A stretch of DNA of 64,000 bases from CAYFIW01 sp964343265 (GTDB lineage Bacteria > Chloroflexota > Dehalococcoidia > Lucifugimonadales > UBA826): the NCBI GenBank assembly GCA_964343265.1, contig CAYFIW010000003.1, positions 21,925 to 85,924 of the forward strand, read 5' to 3'. Numbering within the stretch: the stretch's first letter is position 1; every line of letters begins with the position of its first letter. Below the pieces are notes generated by a model. It was not told the origin of the DNA and did no database searches. It saw only the letters and a list, made by a program, of their open reading frames with translations. Below are positions 9,605 to 18,966 of this stretch, piece by piece. Position numbers and translations under genes: made by a program.

Positions 9605-10102
9605 TTGCAAGGCATACTTTACTGCGTCATTTGTGGAAACAAATTGGTACAACAACATGTAAAAAATGATTTACGGCCATATTGTTCCCACTGTGACAAA
9701 ATTGTCTACGTTGACCCAAAAGTAGCCGTTGTAATATTAATCATAAAAAACAATTCCATTCTATTAGTTAAACGAGACATAGAGCCACATTTCGGTAAAT
9801 GGAGCTTTCCTTCTGGATATGTAGACCAAGGAGAAATGGTGGAAAATGCAGCAATTAGAGAGGTAAATGAAGAAACGAATCTAGATATTAGATTGGATAG
9901 CCTACAAGGAGTATATTCTGGAAATGGTCCTGTCGTACTGATCGTATATCAGGCAAGCCCGATTTCCTCAAAAGCATCAAAGGGGGAAGAGGTTAGCGCT
10001 GTAGGTTGGTTCGATTTAGACGACTTACCTAAACTTCCTTTTAACCACGATAGCCAGATCCTCGAAGATCTAAATAACAACCTGAAAATTAATCGCTTTT
10101 AA
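9605..10102 (+). CDS. Nudix hydrolase with N-terminal zinc ribbon
   Basis: The 165-residue protein has an N-terminal four-cysteine zinc ribbon (CVICG at 8-12 and CSHC near 27-30) followed by a Nudix domain. The Nudix box GYVDQGEMVENAAIREVNEE matches G-x5-E-x7-REU-x-EE. The combination resembles NADH pyrophosphatase (NudC-like) and ADP-ribose hydrolases, so it likely cleaves a nucleoside diphosphate linked to another moiety. The TTG start at 9605 follows a strong AAGGAGG. It is convergent with the DUF4177-like gene, with 17 bp between. Confidence 0.88.
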   Translation: MQGILYCVICGNKLVQQHVKNDLRPYCSHCDKIVYVDPKVAVVILIIKNNSILLVKRDIEPHFGKWSFPSGYVDQGEMVENAAIREVNEETNLDIRLDSLQGVYSGNGPVVLIVYQASPISSKASKGEEVSAVGWFDLDDLPKLPFNHDSQILEDLNNNLKINRF

Positions 10103-10119
10103 AATACCAACTTATATTA

Positions 10120-10476
10120 CTAGTCTGTTGATCCTTCCCAAACCCTTTTAAATACACCATATTTCGGACCATCTTCATGATTGGATAACGGAGTGATATT
10201 TACCAATTCCCAGCCTTTATCACCCATCCTTTTAAGAAGGCTAGTTGTATAACTTAGACCTCCTTCTTCAGTGTCAGACTTTAATTTCACAACATCATAC
10301 TCCCAGGTTGAAATATCCGCCGGCAAATGAAAGTCATCTACATATTCAAGTTGTTGTAATTCTTCTTCAGTAACTTCTGCCCATGAATCTTCTGGAAGAT
10401 CTGCTTGGCATTCATCACATTTCGTAGCTGGTCCCAATGAATACCCACCGCATTCAGGGCAAAAAAATATTTTCAT
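10120..10476 (-). CDS. Zinc-ribbon protein with DUF4177-like C-terminal domain
   Basis: The 118-residue product starts with a CPECGG...CDEC zinc ribbon (residues 6-26), then an acidic linker. The C-terminal part reads WEYDVVKLKS...RMGDKGWELVNITPL...YGVFKRVW, the pattern of DUF4177 (Y-x-Y-x-V-V and GWELV-x-hydrophobic...F-K-R). The function of DUF4177 is unknown. It stands alone between a convergent Nudix gene and the ABC exporter operon on the same strand, separated from the latter by about 150 bp. The domain call is from motif recognition and is moderately certain. Confidence 0.65.
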   Translation of the reverse strand: MKIFFCPECGGYSLGPATKCDECQADLPEDSWAEVTEEELQQLEYVDDFHLPADISTWEYDVVKLKSDTEEGGLSYTTSLLKRMGDKGWELVNITPLSNHEDGPKYGVFKRVWEGSTD

Positions 10477-10626
10477 AAATTTTCAACTCATATAAAGCAA
10501 AATTATTATCAAATAACAAATCGAAGTAACCTATTTAACTGAAAAATGAAAAACCTAAGAAGATACTTGCGAGATTATAGAGGAGAACAAGAACTATTGC
10601 AGTAAAAATCTGTCACTGGTCACTAA

Positions 10627-12447
10627 TTACTTTGAAAGAGGTGAATCCATAACAGAGTAATTCATGTTGTACAAATGGCTATACAATCCATCTTTTTCCA
10701 TCAATTCATCATGATTGCCAGTCTCAACGATCGTACCACTCTCAAGAACTACGATTTTGTCTGCTCCCCGAATCGTTGACAGCCTATGTGCGATTACAAT
10801 AGCAGTTCTACCGTCAAGCAAATTTTTCAATGCTTTCTGTATGAGAATCTCTGTATGACTGTCTATATTAGCCGTAGCTTCATCCAAAATTAAAATTCGT
10901 GGATCAGCTACAATCGCTCTTGCGAAGCTAAGTAGCTGTCTTTGGCCCAAGCTCAAATTAGCTCCTCTTTCAGATAAATAAGTGTCATACCCATTTTCAA
11001 GATTCGCGATAAATTCATGGGCACCAACCGCTTTCGCGGCTGTAATCATCTGTTCATCAGAAGAATCCCTATGGTTATATTTTATATTTTCTCTAACTGT
11101 ACCCGAGAAAAGGAACGGATCTTGTAAAACAGTACTCATCTGGCTAACTAACGACTTTCTAGTTACAGTTCTTATGTCTTTTCCATCTACAAGAACTGCT
11201 CCATTGCCCTCTTCAACTTCGTAAAATCGTGACAACAATGACACTATGCTAGTTTTTCCTGCACCTGTTGGGCCAACAACAGCTATAGTCTGGCCTGGCT
11301 CAACTGTAAGATTTATACCCTTTAAGACCACCTCATTTTCTACATAGCTAAATCTAACGTCTTTAAATTCGATCTTTCCTTCTATGGGGGGCATCTCACC
11401 CGCATCATCAACATCATTCATATCAGGTATTCTGTCCATAAGATCGAAAATACGAGAACCCGAAGCCATAGATCTTTGCAGCTGCGTATATTGCTGAGTC
11501 AGATTTCTTATTGGGTCAAAGAACCGCTGTACATACATTACAAACGCTACCAGAACACCTATTTCCAATGAGTTATCGTCAACCATGCCCGCTCCAAAAA
11601 ATATAGCCAAAGAGATCCCAATCGCAGTGAGTATATCTACTCCAGGCAACAGACCAGCAGCATAGCTGGCCGCGGTCAAATTAGCTTTTTTATGGGATTC
11701 GTTTTTCTCGTCAAAAATCTCTAAATTCCTGCTTTGTCTATTTAAACTTTGAACAACCCTGACCCCAGAAATATTCTCATTAAAAGCAGCGTTAACTATA
11801 GAAATCCTCAATCTAACCTGTATGAATGCCAATTTGGCATATCTTTGCCAAACAACCATAATCACTATCAGGATCGGAAGTACCGCCATAGTTATAAGGC
11901 CTAACTTCAGGTTTAACAAAAGAAGAGCAATCACTATGCCTACTATACTTAATAGGTCACCAAGACTCATAACAACCAGAGCGGCGAATTCCTGTAGCTG
12001 GCCCACATCGCCCTGGACTCTTGACATCAATCGACCAACCTCGGTTCTATCAAAATATCTCATAGATTGCTTTTGAACATGGCTAAATAATGCCCTCCGC
12101 AATCTCCAAAGGACCCCCTGACCGACTTTCTGCATACTTTGTTGTTGTAGATAATTCGTACCCCAATTAACAAAACAAACACCAAGAAATAAGAGAAATA
12201 CCCATCTCAATCCATCCCAATCACCTGTTCGTATAAAATCATCTATACCCCACGCAATCAACCAGGGAACAGCGACCAGAGTTAGAGTATAAATAAACAT
12301 CGAAACCCCAGAAACCACGACAAGTTTCATAAAAGGTCGCACATATGGAAATAGCCTAAGGATTACCCTTTGATCATAAGCAGACCCAAAAACTTCCTCA
12401 TCTGCCTGACCACGTGATGCTGACATTCCTCCAAGCCCTAAATTCAT
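10627..12447 (-). CDS. ABC exporter half-transporter, consensus ATPase subunit
   Basis: The 606-residue protein has an N-terminal six-helix exporter domain (about residues 35-330) and a C-terminal ATPase. It shows Walker A GPTGAGKTS, signature LSLGQRQLLSFARAI, Walker B RILILDEATANID with the catalytic Glu, and the switch His in VIAHRLST. It starts inside the end of the upstream gene (4-bp overlap), so the pair are co-translated. In heterodimeric exporters this type of subunit contributes Walker A/B to the hydrolysis-competent site. The substrate (drug, lipid or peptide) is unknown. Confidence 0.93.
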   Translation of the reverse strand: MNLGLGGMSASRGQADEEVFGSAYDQRVILRLFPYVRPFMKLVVVSGVSMFIYTLTLVAVPWLIAWGIDDFIRTGDWDGLRWVFLLFLGVCFVNWGTNYLQQQSMQKVGQGVLWRLRRALFSHVQKQSMRYFDRTEVGRLMSRVQGDVGQLQEFAALVVMSLGDLLSIVGIVIALLLLNLKLGLITMAVLPILIVIMVVWQRYAKLAFIQVRLRISIVNAAFNENISGVRVVQSLNRQSRNLEIFDEKNESHKKANLTAASYAAGLLPGVDILTAIGISLAIFFGAGMVDDNSLEIGVLVAFVMYVQRFFDPIRNLTQQYTQLQRSMASGSRIFDLMDRIPDMNDVDDAGEMPPIEGKIEFKDVRFSYVENEVVLKGINLTVEPGQTIAVVGPTGAGKTSIVSLLSRFYEVEEGNGAVLVDGKDIRTVTRKSLVSQMSTVLQDPFLFSGTVRENIKYNHRDSSDEQMITAAKAVGAHEFIANLENGYDTYLSERGANLSLGQRQLLSFARAIVADPRILILDEATANIDSHTEILIQKALKNLLDGRTAIVIAHRLSTIRGADKIVVLESGTIVETGNHDELMEKDGLYSHLYNMNYSVMDSPLSK

Positions 12448-14246
12448 GTGCTTTGCACTCCCCTTGCACTTTTTACATCTATTTCTCTCATAACTTCATC
12501 CTGGGGTCGCAATTGTAATTCATATATCTCTCTATATTTACCTTCATTCATCAAAAGCTCTTCGTGCGTCCCTTCCTCTATTATTCGGCCTTGATCTAAG
12601 ACAATTATTTTATCTGCGCTGTGTACGGTGCTTAGACGATTAGCTATGACGAAGGTTGTACGTCCAGCCATTACTGATTCCATGGCTTGTTTGATTTCAT
12701 CCTCTGTTTGAGCATCGACGCTGGAAGTAGAGTCATCAAGAATTAGTAAAGGAGGATCAAGCAAAACTGCTCTCGCAATCGACATCCTCTGCCTCTGCCC
12801 TCCTGAAAGAGTCGAACCTCTCTCGCCAATGTATGTGTCGTACCCATCGTCTAGAGAATCTATGAATTCATCCATGCGCGCTACTGAAGCTGCCTGCTCT
12901 ATTTCTTGTTGAGACGCACTTTCCATTCCATAGCATATGTTCTCTCTTAAAGTAGTCGTAAAAAGAAAGACATCTTGTTGGACCATACCTATATTTTCTC
13001 TTAGCGACTTAAGATCAAAATCTCTAATATCATCTCCGTCCAACAACACTTTCCCGGATGTAACGTCATAAAACCTGGGCAAAAGATTCACTAGAGTAGA
13101 CTTTCCACTGCCAGGAGCCCCCAAAAGTGCAATGACTTCCCCTGGTTTAGCTTCTATGTTTATATTATCCAGCACTGGTGAGCCCTGATTACCGTCGTAT
13201 GAAAACGAAACGTTTTCAAAAACCACTTTACCTTTTCTGCGAGACATGATTTTAGGATTATCTTTCTCACAGACTGGAGATTCAGAATCCAGGATTTCAA
13301 ACATCCGCTCTCCCGCAGAAGCGGCCCTGGCATACGAATTTACAACCCAGCCAGCCATACGGACTGGCAAAGCTAAAATCTGAAGGTAAAAAACAAATTG
13401 CGCTAGTTCACCGGGGGTGATATTTCCATCAATAACCTGTTTTCCACCGAATAGCAACACTAAAGCTAAAGTGACCAAAAACGTAAAAAGCATAAACGAC
13501 ATGCTCGAAGCTCGTAGCTGTTCCGCTTTTATAAAACTGTCAGCCACTTCAGTACTCTTACCATCGAAGCGAGACTCTTCGTGATCCTCAGATGCGAAAG
13601 CTTTCACTACACGCATTCCTGAGAAATTTTCCTGCAATATTATGCTCAACTCAGCCATTTTTTGTTGGGATACAAGCCACAAATTCCTCATTCTTAGCCG
13701 AACATGACTGGTATAAAAAGCAACAATTGGCATGAATCCTGCGCTTATCAATCCGAGTTGCCAATTGATCGAAGTTAATATCACTGCCACTATCAAAAAT
13801 AGAGAGATAAAATATGGTGCCCTTACTACTCCCATATTTATGAACATCCGAATATTTTCAACATCCGTTATCGCCCGAGACATTAAACTACCCGTATGGT
13901 GTTTGTCATGAAAGGCAAAACTTTGATGCTGTACATTGTCATAGAAATCATTCCTTAGATCATAAGAAACGTATTGTGAAAGTGACTCAGCAAGATAGGT
14001 TTGACCATAGGATAGCACCCCGCGCATGAGGCTAAGTACTATAATTATCACGATACTACTCACAAGTAGATCGTTATTGACAGACTCCCCTTTCTCAAGC
14101 GGTATGGCAATAGCATCGATAGCCTTCCCGAAATATCTCGGTAGGAACACATAAGATGCAACTGCACCTGCCGTACACAGGTAAGCTACTATCAATCTCA
14201 TTCTATGACGAAGGGCATAGCCTATAATTCTAGCAATGTGTTCCAT
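12444..14246 (-). CDS. ABC exporter half-transporter, degenerate ATPase subunit
   Basis: The 600-residue partner has the same membrane-plus-ATPase layout, with Walker A GAPGSGKST and a canonical signature LSGGQRQRMSIARAV. The catalytic Glu after Walker B is replaced by Asp (LLILDDSTSSVD) and the switch His is replaced by Asn (FVIANRLST; the DNA reads GCT AAT CGT). Loss of both residues in one subunit is the pattern of heterodimeric exporters such as TM287/288 and BmrCD, where one site binds but barely hydrolyses ATP. It is the promoter-proximal gene of the pair. Confidence 0.93.
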   Translation of the reverse strand: MEHIARIIGYALRHRMRLIVAYLCTAGAVASYVFLPRYFGKAIDAIAIPLEKGESVNNDLLVSSIVIIIVLSLMRGVLSYGQTYLAESLSQYVSYDLRNDFYDNVQHQSFAFHDKHHTGSLMSRAITDVENIRMFINMGVVRAPYFISLFLIVAVILTSINWQLGLISAGFMPIVAFYTSHVRLRMRNLWLVSQQKMAELSIILQENFSGMRVVKAFASEDHEESRFDGKSTEVADSFIKAEQLRASSMSFMLFTFLVTLALVLLFGGKQVIDGNITPGELAQFVFYLQILALPVRMAGWVVNSYARAASAGERMFEILDSESPVCEKDNPKIMSRRKGKVVFENVSFSYDGNQGSPVLDNINIEAKPGEVIALLGAPGSGKSTLVNLLPRFYDVTSGKVLLDGDDIRDFDLKSLRENIGMVQQDVFLFTTTLRENICYGMESASQQEIEQAASVARMDEFIDSLDDGYDTYIGERGSTLSGGQRQRMSIARAVLLDPPLLILDDSTSSVDAQTEDEIKQAMESVMAGRTTFVIANRLSTVHSADKIIVLDQGRIIEEGTHEELLMNEGKYREIYELQLRPQDEVMREIDVKSARGVQST

Positions 14247-14453
14247 GTATCTTGCTCAGACAACTCCTATCAAAATCGCGCACAAGTCATCTATACAACA
14301 GTAAATCCGGGTACTAACCATATATTTACCCGACTGAAAACTCTCAAATGCACGACAGACAATACTATCTCCAAACCCAATGCATAAAGCAAGTAGTTTG
14401 ATGATAAATTCTTAATCTTTTGTTCATGTATTAAACTACAGAGTTTTACTCTG

Positions 14454-15170
14454 ATGAAGAAGAAACCCCCTACAACAGATATATCATGTGGTAATTTAAA
14501 TAGGCTTGGCAATCCTCATAATCACCGTGTTAAAAGGCCATTCATGAAGTTCAAAAATCTTTATTTATGTCGTGAAATGCTTCAAATCGATCTAGAGCAG
14601 GTCTCGGCTATAGAAAAGGATGCTTTCCCAGATCTATTTCCACCGACCTCATTTATTAAAGAGTTAAAAAAAACGAGGTCTACCGCATTAGTTGCTGAAA
14701 TGAACAATCTTCATCCAGACTATGATAGTCAATTGCCAACTACAGAAAGCAGCCTTAAAAAAAAACGAAACACTTATAGAGGCGGATATACAGGTTGGCA
14801 AAAAGGACAAAATTTCATAGCAGGATACGCCATAGTCTGGGACATGGTAGACGTAGCACACATCATATCAATCGCCGTTAGAAGGAATATGAGGAGAAGA
14901 GGAATAGGAGAATTGCTTCTACTCAATGTTATTAGTACTTCAAGAGAAAAAGGAATGTCCAGTGTCACCTTAGAAGTTAGAAATTCTAACCTTCCAGCAC
15001 AATCCTTATACGAGAAATTCAATTTTAGAGTGGAAGGAATCCGGAAGCATTATTACACGGACAATAGGGAGGATGCCCTAATAATGACTACGGACAATCT
15101 AACATCGATGAGCCATCGTGAACAACAAATCCTCAGATCGAGATCAGAGCACAAATACGGCCAGACATAA
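14454..15170 (+). CDS. rimI: RimI-like ribosomal-protein/N-alpha acetyltransferase (GNAT)
   Basis: The 238-residue protein contains a GNAT fold. The acetyl-CoA-binding motif RRNMRRRGIGELLL (Q/R-x-x-G-x-G/A) lies near residues 142-155, followed by LEVRNSNLPAQSLYEKFNF, the RimI-type C-terminal segment, and GIRKHYYTDNREDALIM. The N-terminal part has an insert of about 35 polar residues between early strands, and 20-30 residues before the domain, so a later start is possible. RimI enzymes acetylate protein N-termini such as ribosomal S18. It lies just upstream of rpsB but is separated by a promoter-like sequence. Confidence 0.8.
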   Translation: MKKKPPTTDISCGNLNRLGNPHNHRVKRPFMKFKNLYLCREMLQIDLEQVSAIEKDAFPDLFPPTSFIKELKKTRSTALVAEMNNLHPDYDSQLPTTESSLKKKRNTYRGGYTGWQKGQNFIAGYAIVWDMVDVAHIISIAVRRNMRRRGIGELLLLNVISTSREKGMSSVTLEVRNSNLPAQSLYEKFNFRVEGIRKHYYTDNREDALIMTTDNLTSMSHREQQILRSRSEHKYGQT

Positions 15171-15193
15171 TGAATAGGAAAAAAATACCATTT

Positions 15194-15223
15194 TTGCCCG
15201 GCAACTTTTATACGTGTTATAAT
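15194..15223 (+). promoter_or_regulatory. Candidate sigma-70 promoter for the rpsB operon
   Basis: TTGCCC (15194-15199) and a perfect TATAAT (15218-15223) are separated by 18 bases. It lies about 86 bases before the rpsB start and leaves an untranslated leader that could hold ribosomal-protein feedback control. This is a motif match only. Confidence 0.5.
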
Positions 15224-15308
15224 CCTTCGGCGCTTTTCAGATTCGGAAAGCGACTGAATGGCGACACAATATACTCACAAAAACAAGCTTATTTCGGAAG
15301 GATTCATT

Positions 15309-16259
15309 ATGGTGCAGGACGTGGTCCAAGCGGAAGCCTCAGAGTCTCAAGATGATCGAAGAATAACTATGAAATCTCTGCTAGAAGCAGGAGTTCATTT
15401 TGGACATCAGAAAAGACGATGGAACCCAAAAATGGATGAATTTATATTCGCACATAGAAATGGAATCCATATAATCGATCTTGCTAAAACTCTTGGGAAA
15501 ATTGAAGAAGCGGCTGAATTTCTGACAACGGTCGCCGCGGAAGGGAAAAAAATACTCTTCGTTGGAACAAAAAAACAGGCACAAGACACCATAGAAGCCG
15601 AAGCGGAAAGAAGTAACTCATTATATATTTCCAATAGGTGGCTTGGTGGAACACTAACAAATTTTAGAACCATACAGTCCAGAATTGATCATCTCGTAGA
15701 TTTGGAAACTCGCCGTGAAAGTGGTGAATTCAATCAATTAACTAAGAAAGAGTCTCTTGGGTACGACGAGCAAATCCGCAGACTGAATCGGAATTTGTCT
15801 GGTATCAAAGAAATGACCGAGATGCCTGGTGCCCTATTTATTATAGATATTGGTAAAGAGGAAATTGCTGTTAACGAGGCGATAAGAGTTGGAATACCGA
15901 TCGTAGCGTTAGTGGATTCCGATTGTAACCCAGAACTAATAGACCACCCAGTGCCTGGTAACGACGATGCGATCAGATCCATCCGGCTAATTACAGGTAG
16001 GATGTCTGATGCGATTATAGAGGGCCAAAACCAGAGACTGGCTGACCAGACTGACACCGGTGAAAGTACATCCCAAGGCGGATCATCCCCTCGCATGGTG
16101 ACATATTCCACAGTCACTTTAGAAGACTCGGAAACACAAGATGACGAAGAAACAGAAGATTCAGAAGACGTTACTTCAATAACGGATGAACCTTCTAATG
16201 AATCAAGCAGTGGGCAAATTGAAGAAAATGATCAGGATGAGACAACCACTAAAGAGTAA
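15309..16259 (+). CDS. rpsB: 30S ribosomal protein S2
   Basis: S2 binds the 30S body and helps recruit S1. The protein carries the family opening MKSLLEAGVHFGHQKRRWNP and later VDSDCNPELIDHPVPGNDDA. I chose the ATG at 15309 because GGAAGG sits 6-7 bases upstream; an ATG at 15258 would add 17 non-homologous residues. The 316-residue product ends in an unusually long acidic Ser/Thr/Glu/Asp tail of roughly 60 residues, beyond the conserved core. It heads the conserved rpsB-tsf-pyrH-frr-uppS-cdsA-dxr-rseP run. Confidence 0.97.
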   Translation: MVQDVVQAEASESQDDRRITMKSLLEAGVHFGHQKRRWNPKMDEFIFAHRNGIHIIDLAKTLGKIEEAAEFLTTVAAEGKKILFVGTKKQAQDTIEAEAERSNSLYISNRWLGGTLTNFRTIQSRIDHLVDLETRRESGEFNQLTKKESLGYDEQIRRLNRNLSGIKEMTEMPGALFIIDIGKEEIAVNEAIRVGIPIVALVDSDCNPELIDHPVPGNDDAIRSIRLITGRMSDAIIEGQNQRLADQTDTGESTSQGGSSPRMVTYSTVTLEDSETQDDEETEDSEDVTSITDEPSNESSSGQIEENDQDETTTKE

Positions 16260-16315
16260 TTCTTTAAATGCCTTCTGATTGTGGCAATCCTATATAAAAC
16301 AAATCAGGTGTAAGA

Positions 16316-16804
16316 TTGGCAACTAATACTGAACTGATAAAACAACTTAGAGAATTGACAAGTGCAGGCGTTATGGACTGCAAACGAGCTTTGGAAGAAA
16401 GCGATGGAGACGTATCGAAAGCGGAAAAGCTCCTTAAGGATCAAGGCATAGCATCAGCAGCTAAAAAGGCATCCAGAGAAACCGACCAAGGGGTAATCGA
16501 AACATACGTACACAGTGGTGGCAGAATAGCAGCTATAGTGGAGGTCAATTGTGAGACTGATTTCGTCGCACGCACTGATGAATTCTCATCTCTGGCGCAC
16601 GACATCGCGATGCAAATCGCCGCTATGGATCCCGCTACAGTGGGAGGAGATGAACCAGAAGCAAACCCAGAAGAGTCTCTATTGCTTCAACCATTCATCA
16701 AAGATCCGTCGAAAAGTATTCAAGACCTTATAAATGAAACTGTTGGGAAGCTGGGTGAAAACATTCGAGTGCGAAGATTTCAAAGATTCTCTCTGGGAGA
16801 GTAA
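16316..16804 (+). CDS. tsf: Elongation factor Ts, short form
   Basis: EF-Ts recycles EF-Tu by promoting GDP release. The N-terminal UBA-like helix region reads LIKQLRELTSAGVMDCKRAL and the core contains IVEVNCETDFVAR, both diagnostic. At 162 residues it lacks the second half of the E. coli protein, as in other short EF-Ts. Translation begins at a TTG at 16316 following AGGTG. It lies 56 bp after rpsB and 9 bp before pyrH, within the same operon. Confidence 0.97.
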   Translation: MATNTELIKQLRELTSAGVMDCKRALEESDGDVSKAEKLLKDQGIASAAKKASRETDQGVIETYVHSGGRIAAIVEVNCETDFVARTDEFSSLAHDIAMQIAAMDPATVGGDEPEANPEESLLLQPFIKDPSKSIQDLINETVGKLGENIRVRRFQRFSLGE

Positions 16805-16813
16805 TTTAAAATA

Positions 16814-17551
16814 ATGTCTGAGGTCCGCTTTAAACGTGTACTCCTCAAACTGAGCGGCGAATCTTTAAAGGGGACCAGGTCGCATGGTATAGATCCGGAT
16901 TCCCTCGATTACATGGCTGGCGAAATAAAATCCGTGATTAATATGGGTGTCGAACTAGGAATAGTAGTAGGTGGAGGGAACATTTGGAGAGGATCAGAAG
17001 CTGAGCTCGAAGGTATGGATCGAGCGAGTGCTGACTATGCAGGAATGTTGGCAACAGTGATTAGTGCTTTAGCACTGCAAGAATCTATGGAAAGAAAACA
17101 TAAGCTTGATACTAGAACTCTGAGCGCTATAAACATTCAACAAGTGGCAGAACCATACATAAGAAGAAGAGCAATACGTCACCTTGAGAAAGGAAGAGTA
17201 GTTTTATTTGCTGCTGGCACAGGAAACCCATTTGTTACGACTGACACAGGTTCTGCTCTTAGAGCTCTCGAAATAGATGCTAATGTACTCCTAATGGCTA
17301 AAAATGACGTGGACGGAGTATATGACAAAGACCCCAAAACGAATAAGGACGCAAAAAGATTCGATCATATTACGTATCTGGATGCGATAGAACGAAGACT
17401 CAGAGTAATGGACACTACCGCATTATCATTGTGTATGGAACATGATGTTCCAATAGTTGTGTTTGATCTGTTTGACGAAGGTAATTTGGCAAAAATTGTC
17501 AAAGGTGAAACTATTGGCACCTTGGTCTCCGACAATAATCCTAAAGAATGA
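16814..17551 (+). CDS. pyrH: Uridylate kinase
   Basis: PyrH phosphorylates UMP to UDP and belongs to the amino-acid kinase fold. The 245-residue product has VLLKLSGESLKG near the N-terminus, VVGGGNIWRG (about 51-60), GTGNPFVTTDTGSALRA and a D-G-V-Y-DKDPK segment, all typical. It follows tsf by 9 bp and precedes frr by 26 bp in the canonical translation/isoprenoid operon. Hexameric and usually GTP-activated in bacteria, by family knowledge. Confidence 0.97.
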   Translation: MSEVRFKRVLLKLSGESLKGTRSHGIDPDSLDYMAGEIKSVINMGVELGIVVGGGNIWRGSEAELEGMDRASADYAGMLATVISALALQESMERKHKLDTRTLSAINIQQVAEPYIRRRAIRHLEKGRVVLFAAGTGNPFVTTDTGSALRALEIDANVLLMAKNDVDGVYDKDPKTNKDAKRFDHITYLDAIERRLRVMDTTALSLCMEHDVPIVVFDLFDEGNLAKIVKGETIGTLVSDNNPKE

Positions 17552-17577
17552 AAATTTAACTCTGGAGAATCATCGCA

Positions 17578-18141
17578 ATGACTATCGTAATTGAAATAAT
17601 TGATGACACAAAGGAACGTATGCAGAAAAGTGTAGACGCGCTAAACAGAGATTTAAGCGCGGTAAGAACTGGCAGAGCATCTACCGGATTGATCGAGAAC
17701 ATAACAGTAGACTATTACGGCACACCAACTCCACTTGGCCAACTGTCATCAATCACAGTGCCAGAAGCTAGGACTATAGTTATACAACCTTGGGACAAAG
17801 ACTCACTAGGTGAGATAGAAAAAAGCATTTCGCAATCTCAAACAGGTTTAGTTCCTAACAATGACGGATCCATAATAAGGATTTCTGTCCCTGAACTTAC
17901 TGAGGAAAGAAGACGAGAAATGGTTAAGATGGTAGGTGGTATGGTGGAGCAAGGCCATGTTTCAGTAAGAAACATCCGCAGAGATAGTCTAGAATCTTTT
18001 CGCACATTAGAAAAAGATAAAGATATTTCACAAGATGAAAGTCGAAAAGCTCAGGAAGATCTTCAAAAAGTGACAGATACTTTCATAGCCAAAATGGACG
18101 GTTTGAAGTCAGATAAAGAAAAAGAAGTTATGGAAGTTTAA
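17578..18141 (+). CDS. frr: Ribosome recycling factor
   Basis: RRF, with EF-G, splits post-termination ribosomes. The 187-residue protein matches family length and has the three-helix-bundle motif LSAVRTGRAS near residues 25-35, VDYYGTPTPLGQLSSI, and PELTEERRREMVK. The start is the ATG at 17578, about 10 bases after GGAG. It sits between pyrH and uppS in the conserved operon. Confidence 0.97.
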   Translation: MTIVIEIIDDTKERMQKSVDALNRDLSAVRTGRASTGLIENITVDYYGTPTPLGQLSSITVPEARTIVIQPWDKDSLGEIEKSISQSQTGLVPNNDGSIIRISVPELTEERRREMVKMVGGMVEQGHVSVRNIRRDSLESFRTLEKDKDISQDESRKAQEDLQKVTDTFIAKMDGLKSDKEKEVMEV

Positions 18142-18191
18142 TCCACCACCTCGGGAAATATCCCACTGATGACGTGGACATAAAATAAAAA

Positions 18192-18917
18192 GTGACTCAA
18201 TCAAACACTCCTAATTTGAATCCTAACCTGCCACTTAGACACGTGGGAATCATTATGGATGGCAATGGAAGATGGGCACATTCCAAAGGTATGGAGAGAG
18301 AAAAAGGCCATAGGCAAGGGACAAAAAATCTCAATGAAATCCTTACTACTTTTACGGAATACGGAGTAGAAACCGTAACCTTATATGCATTTTCTACGGA
18401 AAACTGGAACCGCCCTCGTAATGAAGTCCAAAACATATTCGATTTGTTGGTTGAATCGGTGGCGAATGATCTTGAGGAATTAAACGAAAACAACATAGAG
18501 ATCAAACACATTGGGGAGAAATCAGGACTCCCTTTAGAGGTGGTACATGCAGTCAGTCAGGCAGAAGACAGGACTTCAAACAACACTGGACTGAAACTCC
18601 TCATAGCCTTTAATTATGGTGGCAGATCAGAAATTGTTAGAGCTGTTAAGCAAATAATCATAGATGAACTGGATTCGAATGATGTTAAAGAAGAAAGTAT
18701 AGAGAATAGGCTTTATACTTCAGGCATACCTCATCCCGATTTAATCATCAGAACTGCCGGCGAAAAAAGGTTAAGTAATTTTTTATTATGGCAATCTGCT
18801 TACTCAGAATATTATTTCACTGATGTTCTCTGGCCTGAATTTAACAAAAATGATGCTAAGACTGCCGTAGAAGAATATTTATCAAGGAATCGCAGATACG
18901 GATCTTTGAATACTTAG
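18192..18917 (+). CDS. uppS: Isoprenyl (undecaprenyl) diphosphate synthase
   Basis: This cis-prenyltransferase extends farnesyl diphosphate with isopentenyl diphosphate to make the polyprenyl carrier for cell-wall glycans. The 241-residue protein shows HVGIIMDGNGRWA with the catalytic Asp, HRQGTKNL, YAFSTENWNRP, and RTAGEKRLSNFLLWQSAYSE near the C-terminus. Translation begins at a GTG at 18192. Operon placement between frr and cdsA supports the call. Confidence 0.96.
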   Translation: MTQSNTPNLNPNLPLRHVGIIMDGNGRWAHSKGMEREKGHRQGTKNLNEILTTFTEYGVETVTLYAFSTENWNRPRNEVQNIFDLLVESVANDLEELNENNIEIKHIGEKSGLPLEVVHAVSQAEDRTSNNTGLKLLIAFNYGGRSEIVRAVKQIIIDELDSNDVKEESIENRLYTSGIPHPDLIIRTAGEKRLSNFLLWQSAYSEYYFTDVLWPEFNKNDAKTAVEEYLSRNRRYGSLNT

Positions 18918-18966
18918 AGACAGTGCATTTGATACAGGCGAACATAGGTGTGGAAGGTAGAGAATT

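Noticed and set aside
14301..14332. Hairpin-like pairs (GTAAAT/ATTTAC and CGGGTA/TACCCG) in the exporter/rimI divergent gap
   Set aside because: The two pairings compete with each other, the stems are only 6 bp, and nothing else supports a regulatory element.
15258..15308. Upstream start for rpsB adding 17 residues
   Set aside because: The ATG at 15309 has GGAAGG at the right distance and begins nearer the conserved S2 core; the extra residues have no S2 character.
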